In this document: piece after piece, positions 17,241-25,436 of the stretch | Position numbering within the stretch: position 1 is the stretch's first letter | Layout: every line of letters begins with the position of its first letter | Assembly: GCF_018860155.1 (NCBI RefSeq) | Contig: NZ_JAHKNI010000023.1 | Coordinates: 41,999-105,998 of the forward strand | Direction: 5' to 3' | Length of the DNA stretch: 64,000 nucleotides | DNA from: Nocardia albiluteola | GTDB taxonomy: Bacteria > Actinomycetota > Actinomycetes > Mycobacteriales > Mycobacteriaceae | Notes under the pieces: model-generated | Told to the model about the DNA's origin: nothing | The model's input: only the letters and a program-made list of their open reading frames with translations | Database searches by the model: none | Translations under genes and position numbers: made by a program

Positions 17241-18698
17241 ATGGCCGGAAACTACCGCACCAACGAGGTGGGCGCGCCGTCGCCGACCGATACTCATTCA
17301 CTGACCGTCGGCCCTAACGGTCCGATTCTGCTTCAAGACCACCAGCTGATCGAAACCATGGCCCACTTCAACCGAGAGCGAGTCCCCGAGCGGCAGCCGC
17401 ATGCCAAGGGCGCTGGAGCTTTCGGGCGTTTCGAGGTCACCAACGATGTGAGCGCCTATACGAAGGCGAAGGTCTTCGCCCCGGGCACGAAAACCGAGGT
17501 GTTCGTGCGGCTCGCGGGCAACGCCGGCGAGCGCGGCAGCGCCGACACCCTGCGCGACACCCGCGGATTCTCGGTCAAGTTCTACACCACCGATGGGAAC
17601 TTCGACATCGTCGGAAACAACGTCCCGATGTTCTTCCTCCGCGACCCCATCAAGTTTCCGAATCTGATCCGAGCGGCGAAACGCCGGGCGGACAATAATA
17701 TTCACGACCACAACATGACGTGGGATTTCTGGACACTCTCGCCGGAGTCCGCGCACCTGGTCACGCTGGTCATGGGCGACCGCGGCATTCCGAAGACGTT
17801 GCGGCACATGAACGGGTACGGGTTGCACACGTTCAGCTGGATCAACGCCGATGGCGAGATCTTCTGGGTGAAATACCACTTCAAGACCGATCAGGGCATC
17901 GAGTGCCTGACCCAGGCCGAGGCCGACCGGCTCGCCGGCGTCGACCCGGACTGCAACCAGCGCGACCTGTTCGACGCGATCGAGCGCGGGGACTTCCCCA
18001 GTTGGTCGCTGAAGGTGCAGATCATGCCGTTCGAGGAGGCCAAGACCTACCGGCTCAACCCGTTCGACGTGACAAAGGTGTGGCCGCACAACGACTATCC
18101 GCTGATTGATGTCGGCACGATGACGTTGGACCGTCACGTCCGCGATCACCACACCGACGTGGAGCAGGCGGCATTCGACCCCGGCGCCCTAGTACCCGGC
18201 ACCGGGTTGAGCCCGGACAAGCTCCTCCTCGGCCGGAGTTTCGCCTACGCCGACGCGCAGCGCGCTCGGATCGGCATCAACCACAAGCAAATCCCGGTCA
18301 ACGCTCCCAAGGTCGAGGTGCGCAGCTACGCCAAAGACGGCGCCATGCGGGTACTACCTGTCTCCGACCCTGTGTACGTGCCCAACTCCGCAGGTGGACC
18401 GGTGGCTGATCCGGCACGCGCCTCCGAAATCGTCTGGCACACCGACGGAGATTTTGTACGCACCGCTTACACCCTGCGCCGCGACGACGACGACTGGAGC
18501 CAAGCCGGAGACCTGGTGCGTCGCGTGATGGATGAACCTCAGCGAAAGCGATTGGTGAGCAACATCATCGACCACATGTGTGATGGTTCAGGGGTGAAGG
18601 AGCCAGTGCTGTCGCGTGTCTTCGAGTATTGGCGCAACATCGACCCGGACATCGGCGCCCAGGTCGAACAGGAGTTCCGCGCCCGAACCGGCTCCTGA
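17241..18698 (+). CDS. katA: monofunctional heme catalase
   Basis: 485 residues. It has the catalase signature FNRERVPERQPHAKGAGAFG with the distal His54, the NNVPMFFLRDPIKFP region with the distal Asn, and the proximal-Tyr segment RSFAYADAQRARIG. The length fits the small-subunit clade 3. I start at the ATG at 17241, 12 bases after GGAG. The ATG at 17229 would have no spacing from that box. It converts hydrogen peroxide to water and oxygen in the cytosol. Its place in a molybdenum-oxidase island suggests it removes peroxide made when the oxidase uses oxygen; that link is inferred. Confidence 0.94.
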   Translation: MAGNYRTNEVGAPSPTDTHSLTVGPNGPILLQDHQLIETMAHFNRERVPERQPHAKGAGAFGRFEVTNDVSAYTKAKVFAPGTKTEVFVRLAGNAGERGSADTLRDTRGFSVKFYTTDGNFDIVGNNVPMFFLRDPIKFPNLIRAAKRRADNNIHDHNMTWDFWTLSPESAHLVTLVMGDRGIPKTLRHMNGYGLHTFSWINADGEIFWVKYHFKTDQGIECLTQAEADRLAGVDPDCNQRDLFDAIERGDFPSWSLKVQIMPFEEAKTYRLNPFDVTKVWPHNDYPLIDVGTMTLDRHVRDHHTDVEQAAFDPGALVPGTGLSPDKLLLGRSFAYADAQRARIGINHKQIPVNAPKVEVRSYAKDGAMRVLPVSDPVYVPNSAGGPVADPARASEIVWHTDGDFVRTAYTLRRDDDDWSQAGDLVRRVMDEPQRKRLVSNIIDHMCDGSGVKEPVLSRVFEYWRNIDPDIGAQVEQEFRARTGS

Positions 18699-18761
18699 GT
18701 ACCTACCTCAGCGGGATGACCGGCTTGGTTAGGTGTCGTTCAGCCCCGCCTCTCTGATGGC

Positions 18762-19748
18762 ATGGAATGTGGCAGGTTGTGCTACTCACGGTCCCTCGGC
18801 GAACGTGCGCGCCCCTTTGGCCTGCTGAGGCCGTCGGGGCGCGAACGAGCGCGCTATCGGCGATACCACCCTGAGGAGAGGCAGTGGCGCTGCGGGCTGT
18901 GGGGGTCACCACCGCCGTCCGTTACAAGTCGGGGGCTCGCCGCCGCCCAGAGCAGCGGCCTGCTCTCGGTCGGCACCGACCGCACCGTGACCCCCGAGAC
19001 CGGTGCCGCGATCCGGGTGTGGGTGTCACCCGCGCTACCCCCGGCCGCACAAGGCATCGATGCCGACAGCAGGTTTTACGCTGCGACCGAACAGATCTGG
19101 CAGGTCTACGACGCCATCGACCCCCAGTTCCGGATCGCGGTCGTGCTCGGTGCGTTCTTCGGGCTGCGGCTCAGCGAGATCGCCGGGGCAGACATCGAAG
19201 ATTTGAACTGGTCCACCCTGATCTACACTCCGGGGCTTCAGTACCGGAAACCGAGTTGCCGTGAACCAGACCGACTCGACGCCCCGGATGACAGCCTCAA
19301 ACGCCCCGCCTCCACAAAACCGTTCCCTGTCGACCCCTGGGCTGCAGATCTGCTGCGGCAACTGTTGGACGGGCGCACCAGCGGTTACATGGTCATCGTG
19401 AACGGCGAGCGCGTCGCCTCACATCAGATCTCCAGGGCAATCGCGGCGGCCGTAGACAAGATAGGCGGCCCGATGGCCGAACGAGTGACTCTCGGGCGAC
19501 GCTATCCCGAGCGCCGATTTACCTCTCACGGTCTGCGCCACTACTACGCGTCGACGCTGTTAGCGGTCGGCGAGACCATCGCGACCGTGACTATGAAGGT
19601 CCGCCACAAGTCGCCGGTTACCACCTTGAAGGTCTACACACACCTGGTGAATGCTGGAAAGCGGCTCGACGCCGATACACTTGGTGCGGAGGCGCAGCGG
19701 GGCCGAAGAGCGGTGGCCGCTGCGGGCTGGAACACGCATGCGGCATAA
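18762..19748 (+). CDS. tyrosine recombinase/integrase, N-terminally degraded
   Basis: Homology to phage-type integrases starts at about residue 95 (FYAATEQIWQVYDAIDPQF). The catalytic residues are there: Arg in GLRLSEIAG, the HGLRHYYAS box with His and Arg, the second His in VRHKSP and the nucleophile Tyr in LKVYTHL. The first 90 residues show no SAM-like or arm-binding domain and look like frameshifted sequence. The enzyme would have inserted the island at the ptpA start. It ends 75 bases from the right border. Loss of the N-terminus suggests it is inactive. Confidence 0.75.
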   Translation: MECGRLCYSRSLGERARPFGLLRPSGRERARYRRYHPEERQWRCGLWGSPPPSVTSRGLAAAQSSGLLSVGTDRTVTPETGAAIRVWVSPALPPAAQGIDADSRFYAATEQIWQVYDAIDPQFRIAVVLGAFFGLRLSEIAGADIEDLNWSTLIYTPGLQYRKPSCREPDRLDAPDDSLKRPASTKPFPVDPWAADLLRQLLDGRTSGYMVIVNGERVASHQISRAIAAAVDKIGGPMAERVTLGRRYPERRFTSHGLRHYYASTLLAVGETIATVTMKVRHKSPVTTLKVYTHLVNAGKRLDADTLGAEAQRGRRAVAAAGWNTHAA

Positions 19749-19766
19749 ATCGTAGGAGATTCGTAG
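19749..19766 (+). repeat. possible arm-type integrase sites, right end
   Basis: ATCGTAG at 19749-19755 and ATTCGTAG at 19759-19766, matching the pair at 11194-11212. The AGGAG at 19754-19758 inside this stretch also serves as the ribosome site of the present ptpA frame. Confidence 0.45.
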
Positions 19767-19767
19767 G

Positions 19768-20322
19768 ATGGACCCCGTGACCACGCAAACATCCTGGTCA
19801 CGGGGTTCATTTAATCAGCGCCAGCTGAACGTGACATTCATCTGCACCGGGAACATCTGCCGGTCGCCGATGGCCGAGAAGATCTTCGCCGCGTCCGTCG
19901 AGCGGGCCGGGCTCTCGGATCGGGTGCGCGTGAGTAGCGCCGGAACCACGCCCTGGCATGCCGGCGAGGATGCGGATCCGCGCACCACCGCGGTCCTGGC
20001 GCGGCACGGCTATCCGACCGGGCATGTGGCGGCGGTCGTCGGGCCCGACCACCTCCGGGCCGATATGGTCGTCGGCCTCGATCGCGGGCACGACCGCTAC
20101 CTGACCCGCAACGGCGTACCGGCCGCGCGCCGCCGCCTGCTGCGCAGCTTCGACCCGGACGCCTCGACCACCGACGTCGAGGATCCGTACTACGGCGACG
20201 ATCGGGACTTCGAGCGGGTCCGCGAGGAGATCGAGGCCGCCGTCCCGGGACTGCTCGACTGGGTGCACGACCAGCTCGGTGAACCGCGCGAGGCGCCACG
20301 GCGACAGGGCGAACCGCAATGA
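19768..20322 (+). CDS. ptpA: low molecular weight protein tyrosine phosphatase PtpA
   Basis: 184 residues if started at the ATG at 19768, which has AGGAG 9 bases upstream. The signature loop CTGNICRSPMAEK contains the nucleophile Cys and Arg. The general acid lies in VEDPYYGDD. From the GTG at 19831 the protein matches PtpA throughout; the 21 residues before it come from the island and are new. In M. tuberculosis the secreted PtpA acts on host proteins. The kinase gene ptkA that precedes ptpA there is absent here. The 3' end overlaps the SURF1 gene by 4 bases (ATGA). Confidence 0.9.
   Translation: MDPVTTQTSWSRGSFNQRQLNVTFICTGNICRSPMAEKIFAASVERAGLSDRVRVSSAGTTPWHAGEDADPRTTAVLARHGYPTGHVAAVVGPDHLRADMVVGLDRGHDRYLTRNGVPAARRRLLRSFDPDASTTDVEDPYYGDDRDFERVREEIEAAVPGLLDWVHDQLGEPREAPRRQGEPQ
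19773..19805 (+). terminator. 11-bp inverted repeat at the island end
   Basis: CCCCGTGACCA and TGGTCACGGGG pair perfectly over an 11-base loop, 25 bases after the integrase stop. It is followed by TTCATTTAAT, a weak T-rich stretch. It probably ends integrase transcription, yet it lies within the extended ptpA frame, so it could also dampen ptpA expression. Confidence 0.6.
19823..19839 (+). repeat. right attachment-site core (attR)
   Basis: AGCTGAACGTGACATTC, one mismatch from the left copy at 11063-11079, inside the ptpA coding sequence. Confidence 0.75.
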
Positions 20323-21272
20323 GCGTGCTGCGCCGGCTGACCTTCCTGCTGCGACCCAGCTGGGCGATTCTGGCCATCGTCGTGGCCGCCTTCGCGTACC
20401 TCTGCTTCACGGTGCTCGCGCCATGGCAGCTGGGCAAGAACATCTCGACCTCGCACCGCAACAACCTGATCGCCGATTCGGTCCGCGCCGCGCCCGTCGA
20501 GGTCACCACGCTGCTGAACACCCCGAACGCCAAGGACACCGAGTGGCGGCGCGTCACCGCCGAGGGCAGCTACGTGCCCGGCTCGACGGTGCTGCAGCGG
20601 CTGCAGCGCCTCGACGACAAACCCGCATACGGCGTCCTGACGGAGTTCCGGCTGCCCGACGGCCGCACCCTGCTGGTCGATCGCGGCCTGCTCGGGGCCC
20701 CCGACGGCGCACATCTGCCGGTGGTCGCCGCTGCGCCGCCGGGCGCGGTGCGGATCGAGGGCCGCGTGCGCAAGTCCGAGGGCACGATTCCCGGCAAGGA
20801 GCCGATGACCGAGAACGGCTACCGGCAGGTGTATTCCATCGACACCACCCAGCTCTCGACCGTGCTCGGCACCCCGCTGACCGGCATTCCGACCGGCGGC
20901 CCGGGCGGTTACGTGCAGCTGGGCGACGGCCAGCCGGGCGCGTTCACCCCCGAGGCGCTACCGCAACTCGACGCCGGACCGTACCTGTCGTATGGCCTGC
21001 AGTGGATCGCATTCGGCGTCATGGCCCCGCTCGGCCTCGGCTACTTCGTCTACGCCGAGATTCGCGAGCGCCGACGCGAACGCGGGACGGGCGAGACGCC
21101 CTCGACTCCGGTCCCGGCCGGACCTCCCCACACCCCAACCGATTCCACCGACGGCGTCCCCGAACCGGCCCCCACGGACCAGCCCCCGGAACCCGCCGCG
21201 GCGACCCCGACGCCACCGCCTCGGACCAACGCCGACCGCCTCGCCGATCGTTACGGCGGGGCCCGTCGCTGA
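20319..21272 (+). CDS. SURF1 family cytochrome oxidase assembly protein
   Basis: 317 residues, the layout of Rv2235. One membrane helix at about 13-33 and a second at 225-247 flank a periplasmic domain with conserved WQL and TEWRRVTAEGSYVPG segments and LLVDRGLL. The C-terminal 70 residues are a Pro/Thr-rich tail. SURF1 proteins help assemble heme a3 into the aa3 oxidase. The start overlaps the ptpA stop, so the two are cotranslated. Confidence 0.9.
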   Translation: MSVLRRLTFLLRPSWAILAIVVAAFAYLCFTVLAPWQLGKNISTSHRNNLIADSVRAAPVEVTTLLNTPNAKDTEWRRVTAEGSYVPGSTVLQRLQRLDDKPAYGVLTEFRLPDGRTLLVDRGLLGAPDGAHLPVVAAAPPGAVRIEGRVRKSEGTIPGKEPMTENGYRQVYSIDTTQLSTVLGTPLTGIPTGGPGGYVQLGDGQPGAFTPEALPQLDAGPYLSYGLQWIAFGVMAPLGLGYFVYAEIRERRRERGTGETPSTPVPAGPPHTPTDSTDGVPEPAPTDQPPEPAAATPTPPPRTNADRLADRYGGARR

Positions 21273-21828
21273 TCCGGCGGAACCTCGGCCGGAACAGCGG
21301 CTCCTTCGCCGGCCGACGGGTCGAACCCGACATCGCATGGCCCGCACCGGCATTCGCAGTCGGCCGGCCGTCGAGCCGATCGGCGCCCTCGCGCCTTGGA
21401 GTCGGCGTCGTGGCTCAGGCCGTGTGTGAGGGAGTGTAGCCCGCTGCCTCGACCTCAGGGATCCCGGCACCGACGCGAAAGTCTCACGGGCAGACCATAA
21501 TCGGCGAGAGCCGGCGGGTGATGCGTAAGACCGCCGCCTCGAGTCGGGCGATCGCGGTTATCCGGACCGGGATAACCACTACGCCAGGGCTGTTCAGCGC
21601 TAGCAAACACTCGGCATCGAGTCCGCACCGCTCGTTCCCGAAAAATGATCAGCCAAACGTCAATGAACCATTAAAGTTGTACCAGGCGGGTCGGGAAGTC
21701 TGGTCGACGATTTCATCGTCCATGTCATGAGGTTTTTCCATGCCCTTATCCCCACCACCTCGATCGATTCCGTTCTCCGCCATCGGATCTCGTTCGGGTC
21801 CGGTACCCGCCGCATTGGCGCGGTCGCG
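21273..21828. other. intergenic region with a small palindrome
   Basis: About 550 bases with no supported gene. At 21556-21577 GGTTATCC and GGATAACC flank six bases, a possible protein-binding site. The stretch from 21640 to 21690 is AT-richer and could hold the promoter of the antiporter gene. Confidence 0.4.
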
Positions 21829-23400
21829 ATGAGCGCGGTATCGCCGTTCGCCGCCGCCGTCCTCATCGCCGCCCTCGTGGGCCTGGCGGCCGTGCTGTCC
21901 AATCGGCTGGGGCGATGGGTTCCGGTACCCGTGTCGGCACTGTTCCTGGTGGGCGCGGCGCTGGCCTCCGATGTCTGGCCCCGCCTCGAGACCATTCCGT
22001 TCGATGCCGTCGAGCAGGTGGTCACGGTCGCCCTGGTGGTGATCCTGTTCGACGGCGGCATGCAGATCGGCTGGCGGCAGTTCCGGGCGAACGCCGGCGC
22101 CATCGCGTGGATCGGCGTGGCCGGAACGCTGGCGACGGCCGCGGCGCTGGCGCTGGCCGCGCACACCCTGTTCGGGCTGGGCTGGCGGATCGCGCTGCTG
22201 CTGGGCACGGCACTGTCGCCGACGGATCCGGCGGTGGTGTTCTCGGTGCTGGGCCGCCGCGAGATCGGCGGCCGCAGTGGGATTTTGCTGCAGGGCGAGT
22301 CCGGGGCCAACGACCCCGTCGGGATCGCGCTGCTGGTCGTGCTGCTCACCGCGACGCGGGTCGATATGCGGTCGGTCGGGGCGGTGGCCACCGGGTTCGC
22401 CGTGCAGATCGTGGTCGGCGCGGTGGTGGGCCTGGTGGGCGGGCTCGGGCTGCTGTGGTTCATGCGGCGGGTACCGCTGCCCGCGGCCGGGATGTATTCG
22501 CTCCGAGTTCTGATGTGCGCCATGGCAATCTACGCCGCCACCACCCTCGCGCACGGCTCCGGATTTCTCGCCGTGCTGGTCGCGGGCGTGGTGATCGGGG
22601 GGCAGCGCGCGCCCTATCGCGCGGAGATCGAGCGATTCCATTCGGCGCTGGCCAATCTGGGCGAGATCGTCGCATTCGTCATGCTGGGCTTCACCATTCA
22701 GGTGACCGGACCGCACGGGGTCGTGCAGGGCGGCGCCTGGTGGATCGGGCTGGGCCTGGCGATACTGCTGACCGTGGCGATTCGCCCCCTGCTGGTCGGC
22801 GCGCTGACCTGGCGCATCCGGCTCGAGCGTGGCGAACGGCTGTTCGTGCTGTTGACCGGGCTCAAGGGCGCGGTGCCGATCCTGCTGGGCAGCTTCATCG
22901 TGCACGCGGGGGTGCCGGACGCCCGGCGCGCCTACGAGATCATCTTCGTGGTGGTGGCCTTCTCGGTCATCGTGCAGGGCAGTGCCGTACCGATCCTCGC
23001 GCAGCGGCTCGGGCTGCCGCTGCGGACGGTGAATCCGCGGCCCTGGACCATGAATGCGCGATTCGAAGAAGAGCCCGAGAGCCTGCACCGGTTCACCGTC
23101 GCGGCGGGTTCGACCGCCGACGGCGCCACGGTCGCGGGACTGTCCTCGGAGGATCTCTGGGTGAGCGTGATCATCCGGCGCGGCCGGTTGGTGACCGTCA
23201 CCCCGGAGACCCGGCTGCGCAGCGGCGATGAGGTGCTGGTGCTGGCCGAGCCCGCGGCCACGCCCGTCGTCGCCGCGCTGTTCCGGACCGATCCGCTTGG
23301 GCCACAGGCTCTTTCGCGCGGTCCGAGCGCCACCGGCCGCCGCTACTTCCGGTCCGCATCGCTCTGGTTCGAGCGGCTAGCGCCAGGCGGCTCGCAGTGA
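21829..23400 (+). CDS. CPA1-type cation/proton antiporter with TrkA-C domain
   Basis: 523 residues from the ATG at 21829; an earlier ATG at 21727 would add a basic, non-membrane front. About twelve membrane helices follow, with the ion-site segments ALSPTDPAVV and GESGANDPVGIALL typical of Na+(K+)/H+ antiporters. Residues 420-500 form a TrkA-C domain (FTVAAGSTADGATVAGLSS, TRLRSGDEVLVLA) that binds nucleotides and gates transport. The layout fits CvrA/NhaP2. Role: cation and pH homeostasis at the plasma membrane. The 3' end overlaps the next convergent gene by 24 bases. Confidence 0.92.
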   Translation: MSAVSPFAAAVLIAALVGLAAVLSNRLGRWVPVPVSALFLVGAALASDVWPRLETIPFDAVEQVVTVALVVILFDGGMQIGWRQFRANAGAIAWIGVAGTLATAAALALAAHTLFGLGWRIALLLGTALSPTDPAVVFSVLGRREIGGRSGILLQGESGANDPVGIALLVVLLTATRVDMRSVGAVATGFAVQIVVGAVVGLVGGLGLLWFMRRVPLPAAGMYSLRVLMCAMAIYAATTLAHGSGFLAVLVAGVVIGGQRAPYRAEIERFHSALANLGEIVAFVMLGFTIQVTGPHGVVQGGAWWIGLGLAILLTVAIRPLLVGALTWRIRLERGERLFVLLTGLKGAVPILLGSFIVHAGVPDARRAYEIIFVVVAFSVIVQGSAVPILAQRLGLPLRTVNPRPWTMNARFEEEPESLHRFTVAAGSTADGATVAGLSSEDLWVSVIIRRGRLVTVTPETRLRSGDEVLVLAEPAATPVVAALFRTDPLGPQALSRGPSATGRRYFRSASLWFERLAPGGSQ

Positions 23401-23604
23401 CTGCGTGTGATTCATCGGCCGCCCCAGGATCGGTCCCTGCCGGTCGGCGCCCCGATCGTGGCGGACATAGGAGTTGTAGAACCCCAGGATCACGATGCCG
23501 CCCCACGCGGTGAGAAACACACCCACCCCGGGGGCGCCGATGCACAGCCCGAGGAATATGGCCGCCCACACCACCAGCAGTACCGCATCGAGAACTTTCC
23601 CCAT
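23377..23604 (-). CDS. small membrane protein
   Basis: 75 residues from the ATG at 23604. Two hydrophobic segments (VLDAVLLVVWAAIFLGLCIG and VGVFLTAWGGIVILGFY) form a helical hairpin; a charged tail follows. No family is recognised. Its stop lies inside the antiporter gene end on the other strand. Confidence 0.65.
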   Translation of the reverse strand: MGKVLDAVLLVVWAAIFLGLCIGAPGVGVFLTAWGGIVILGFYNSYVRHDRGADRQGPILGRPMNHTQSLRAAWR

Positions 23605-23988
23605 CGCATCCCCACTTCCCCGGCGGCGAAATACCGCCGACAACTGGGAGTTTATGCCGATGTAACACGGCCGGGTTTACATCCAGACGGAATCAATACG
23701 CATATCTGCCGCCGGTGAGCGCAATGGCGGCGATACATTTCGGTCCGCCTCGACCAGCGAGCCGCGAGCGCCGGCGCAGCGCCGCACGATGTTCCGGCAG
23801 CGGTCGAATGTCGCAGCGCCGCACGACGTTCCGGCGGCGGTCGATGTGAGGGCCGCGGCTGGGCATTCCGATCCCCTCGATCACCGAACCTCGGACGCAG
23901 CGCCCGCGCGACATTGCGGCGGTGGTCCGGCCAGGTACCTGTCGGGCATGACACCGGCGTACTCGCGTCGGCCGATGCGACGCCGCTG
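23605..23988. other. intergenic region with an imperfect direct repeat
   Basis: Two copies of a 36-base unit lie head to tail at 23776-23811 and 23813-23848. Both begin GCAGCGCCGCACGA and continue with GTTCCGGC and GCGGTCGA. No gene is supported here. Confidence 0.5.
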
Positions 23989-24945
23989 TCAGAAGGCGAG
24001 GGCTGCGGCGGCCGCTGTACACGCCGCGGCGCATTGAACGGCCGCGGACAGGCGCACGGCGCGGCGCAGATCGGCGACGTGGGGCGCGGGACCGTCGCCG
24101 AGGGTGGGGCGGATCTCGATGCCGTGCCGGTACTCCGTGCGTCCGCCCAGGGTGATGCCGAGCGCACCGGCCATCGCCGACTCCGCCACGCCCGCATTGG
24201 GACTCGGATGCTTTCCGGCATCGCGGCGCCAGGCGCGCAGCGAGGCCGCGGGGCTGCCACCGGCGAGCGGGGCCAGCGCCGCGGTCAGTGCGCCACTGAG
24301 CCGGGCCGGGAGCAGATTGGCCAGGTCGTCGGTCCGGGCGGCGGCCCAGCCGAAGTCGCGGTAGCGCTCGTTGCGGTAGCCGATCATCGCGTCCAGCGTG
24401 TTCACCGCGCGGTAGCCCAGCAGGCCCGGAATGCCCGCGATCGCACCCCACACCAGCGGCGCCACGGTCGCGTCGGAGGTGTTCTCGGCGATGGATTCGA
24501 CTGCGGCACGGGCCAATCCGTCCGCATCGAGAACCTCGGGATCGCGCCCGCACAGCGACGGCAGCAGCGCCCGCGCCCCGTCCACATCGCCCACCTCGAG
24601 CCGATCCGCCATCTCCCGTCCGGTCCGCGCCAGCGTCGTCCCGCCGAGCACCGTCCAGGTGGCCAGCGCGGTCAGCGCGGCCGAGGCGACGAACCGCGCC
24701 GCCGCATCGCCACCCCGCGCGGAGCCCGCCCGCTGCGCCACGACGCCGACCAGGACCGTTCCGCCGACAAGCACCGCCTCGTGCATCACTCCCGCACCCC
24801 GGCGCGCGCGATACGTCCTCGACTCCAACGCCGCAGCGGCCGAACCGAATCCGGCCACCGGATGCCACCGCCGCGGATCCCCGAGCATCCGGTCCAGCGC
24901 AAACCCCAGCACCAGCCCCACTGCCGTCGACCACCGCGTACTCAC
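23989..24945 (-). CDS. cobD: adenosylcobinamide-phosphate synthase CobD/CbiB
   Basis: 318 residues from a GTG at 24945. Conserved motifs: LDRMLGDPRRWHPVAGFG at the N-terminus, ESIAENTSDATVAPLVW in the middle and NERYRDFGWAAARTDDLAN. Several membrane helices. The enzyme attaches aminopropanol or its phosphate to adenosylcobyric acid. It is the equivalent of Rv2236c and follows ptpA-SURF1 as in mycobacteria, apart from the antiporter inserted between. Confidence 0.95.
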   Translation of the reverse strand: MSTRWSTAVGLVLGFALDRMLGDPRRWHPVAGFGSAAAALESRTYRARRGAGVMHEAVLVGGTVLVGVVAQRAGSARGGDAAARFVASAALTALATWTVLGGTTLARTGREMADRLEVGDVDGARALLPSLCGRDPEVLDADGLARAAVESIAENTSDATVAPLVWGAIAGIPGLLGYRAVNTLDAMIGYRNERYRDFGWAAARTDDLANLLPARLSGALTAALAPLAGGSPAASLRAWRRDAGKHPSPNAGVAESAMAGALGITLGGRTEYRHGIEIRPTLGDGPAPHVADLRRAVRLSAAVQCAAACTAAAAALAF

Positions 24946-25116
24946 CGAGCGAGGGTAACCCGGCCGACCGACTCCACCGGCACTCCCTGTCCGCCGCAAT
25001 CACCGCCGGTCCGGTCCGGCCGGGCCCAGTCCGCCGGACCGGACCCAGCAGGCCATGCTCGACACGTGCAGCGGGCCCGGCTCGGCGGCCGGGTCCGACA
25101 GTTCGGGCCCAGTTGG

Positions 25117-25344
25117 TCGAATCCAGCGGGCCGAGTCCGGCGGGCCCGTCCCGGCAATCCCGTCCCGGCAATCCCGTCCCGGCAATCCCGTCCCGGCAAG
25201 CCCGTCCCGGCGGGACGGGTCCGGCGGGACGGGTCCGGCGAGTCGAGTCCGGCGAGTCGAGTCCGCCGGATCCGGCGAGCCGAGCGAGCCGAGTCCGGCG
25301 GGTCGAATCCAGCGGGTCGAATCCAGCGGGTCGAATCCAGCGGG
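25117..25344 (+). repeat. 14-bp tandem repeat array (minisatellite)
   Basis: About 16 units of 14 bases in the cobD-sigma factor intergenic region. Units drift through several sub-families: TCGAATCCAGCGGG, CCCGTCCCGGCAAT (three in a row), ACGGGTCCGGCGGG and TCGAGTCCGGCGAG. One irregular spacer occurs at about 25285. The shared core is TCC-GC. The period is not a multiple of three and no gene crosses it. Confidence 0.9.
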
Positions 25345-25436
25345 TCGAACGCGCGAGCACCGGCCGCGGTGAGTTTCTGTCGGAGTAGGCCGATAGGCTC
25401 ACCACGGGTGTGCGACGGACGTTAGGGATGCTGGCA

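Larger units (their letters stand above)
11063..19839 (+). mobile_element. integrative island in the 5' end of ptpA
   Basis: An 8.8-kb segment bounded by a 17-bp near-identical direct repeat in the ptpA coding start. A tyrosine integrase gene lies next to the right border, and short ATTCGTAG/ATCGTAG repeats occur just inside both ends. Cargo is a molybdoenzyme module and a catalase. Flanking genes cobC and ptpA are neighbours in related genomes, so the island is an insertion. The integrase lacks a normal N-terminus and much cargo is decayed, so the element is probably no longer mobile. Confidence 0.8.

Noticed and set aside
21649..23088. A 479-codon minus-strand frame over the antiporter
   Set aside because: It is antisense to a well-recognised antiporter, with Arg/His/Gln-rich content typical of shadow frames.
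25117..25344. CRISPR array or tRNA-like GGTCGAATCC motifs
   Set aside because: The units are 14 bp, contiguous and without spacers; no cloverleaf can be formed around the repeated word. It is a minisatellite.
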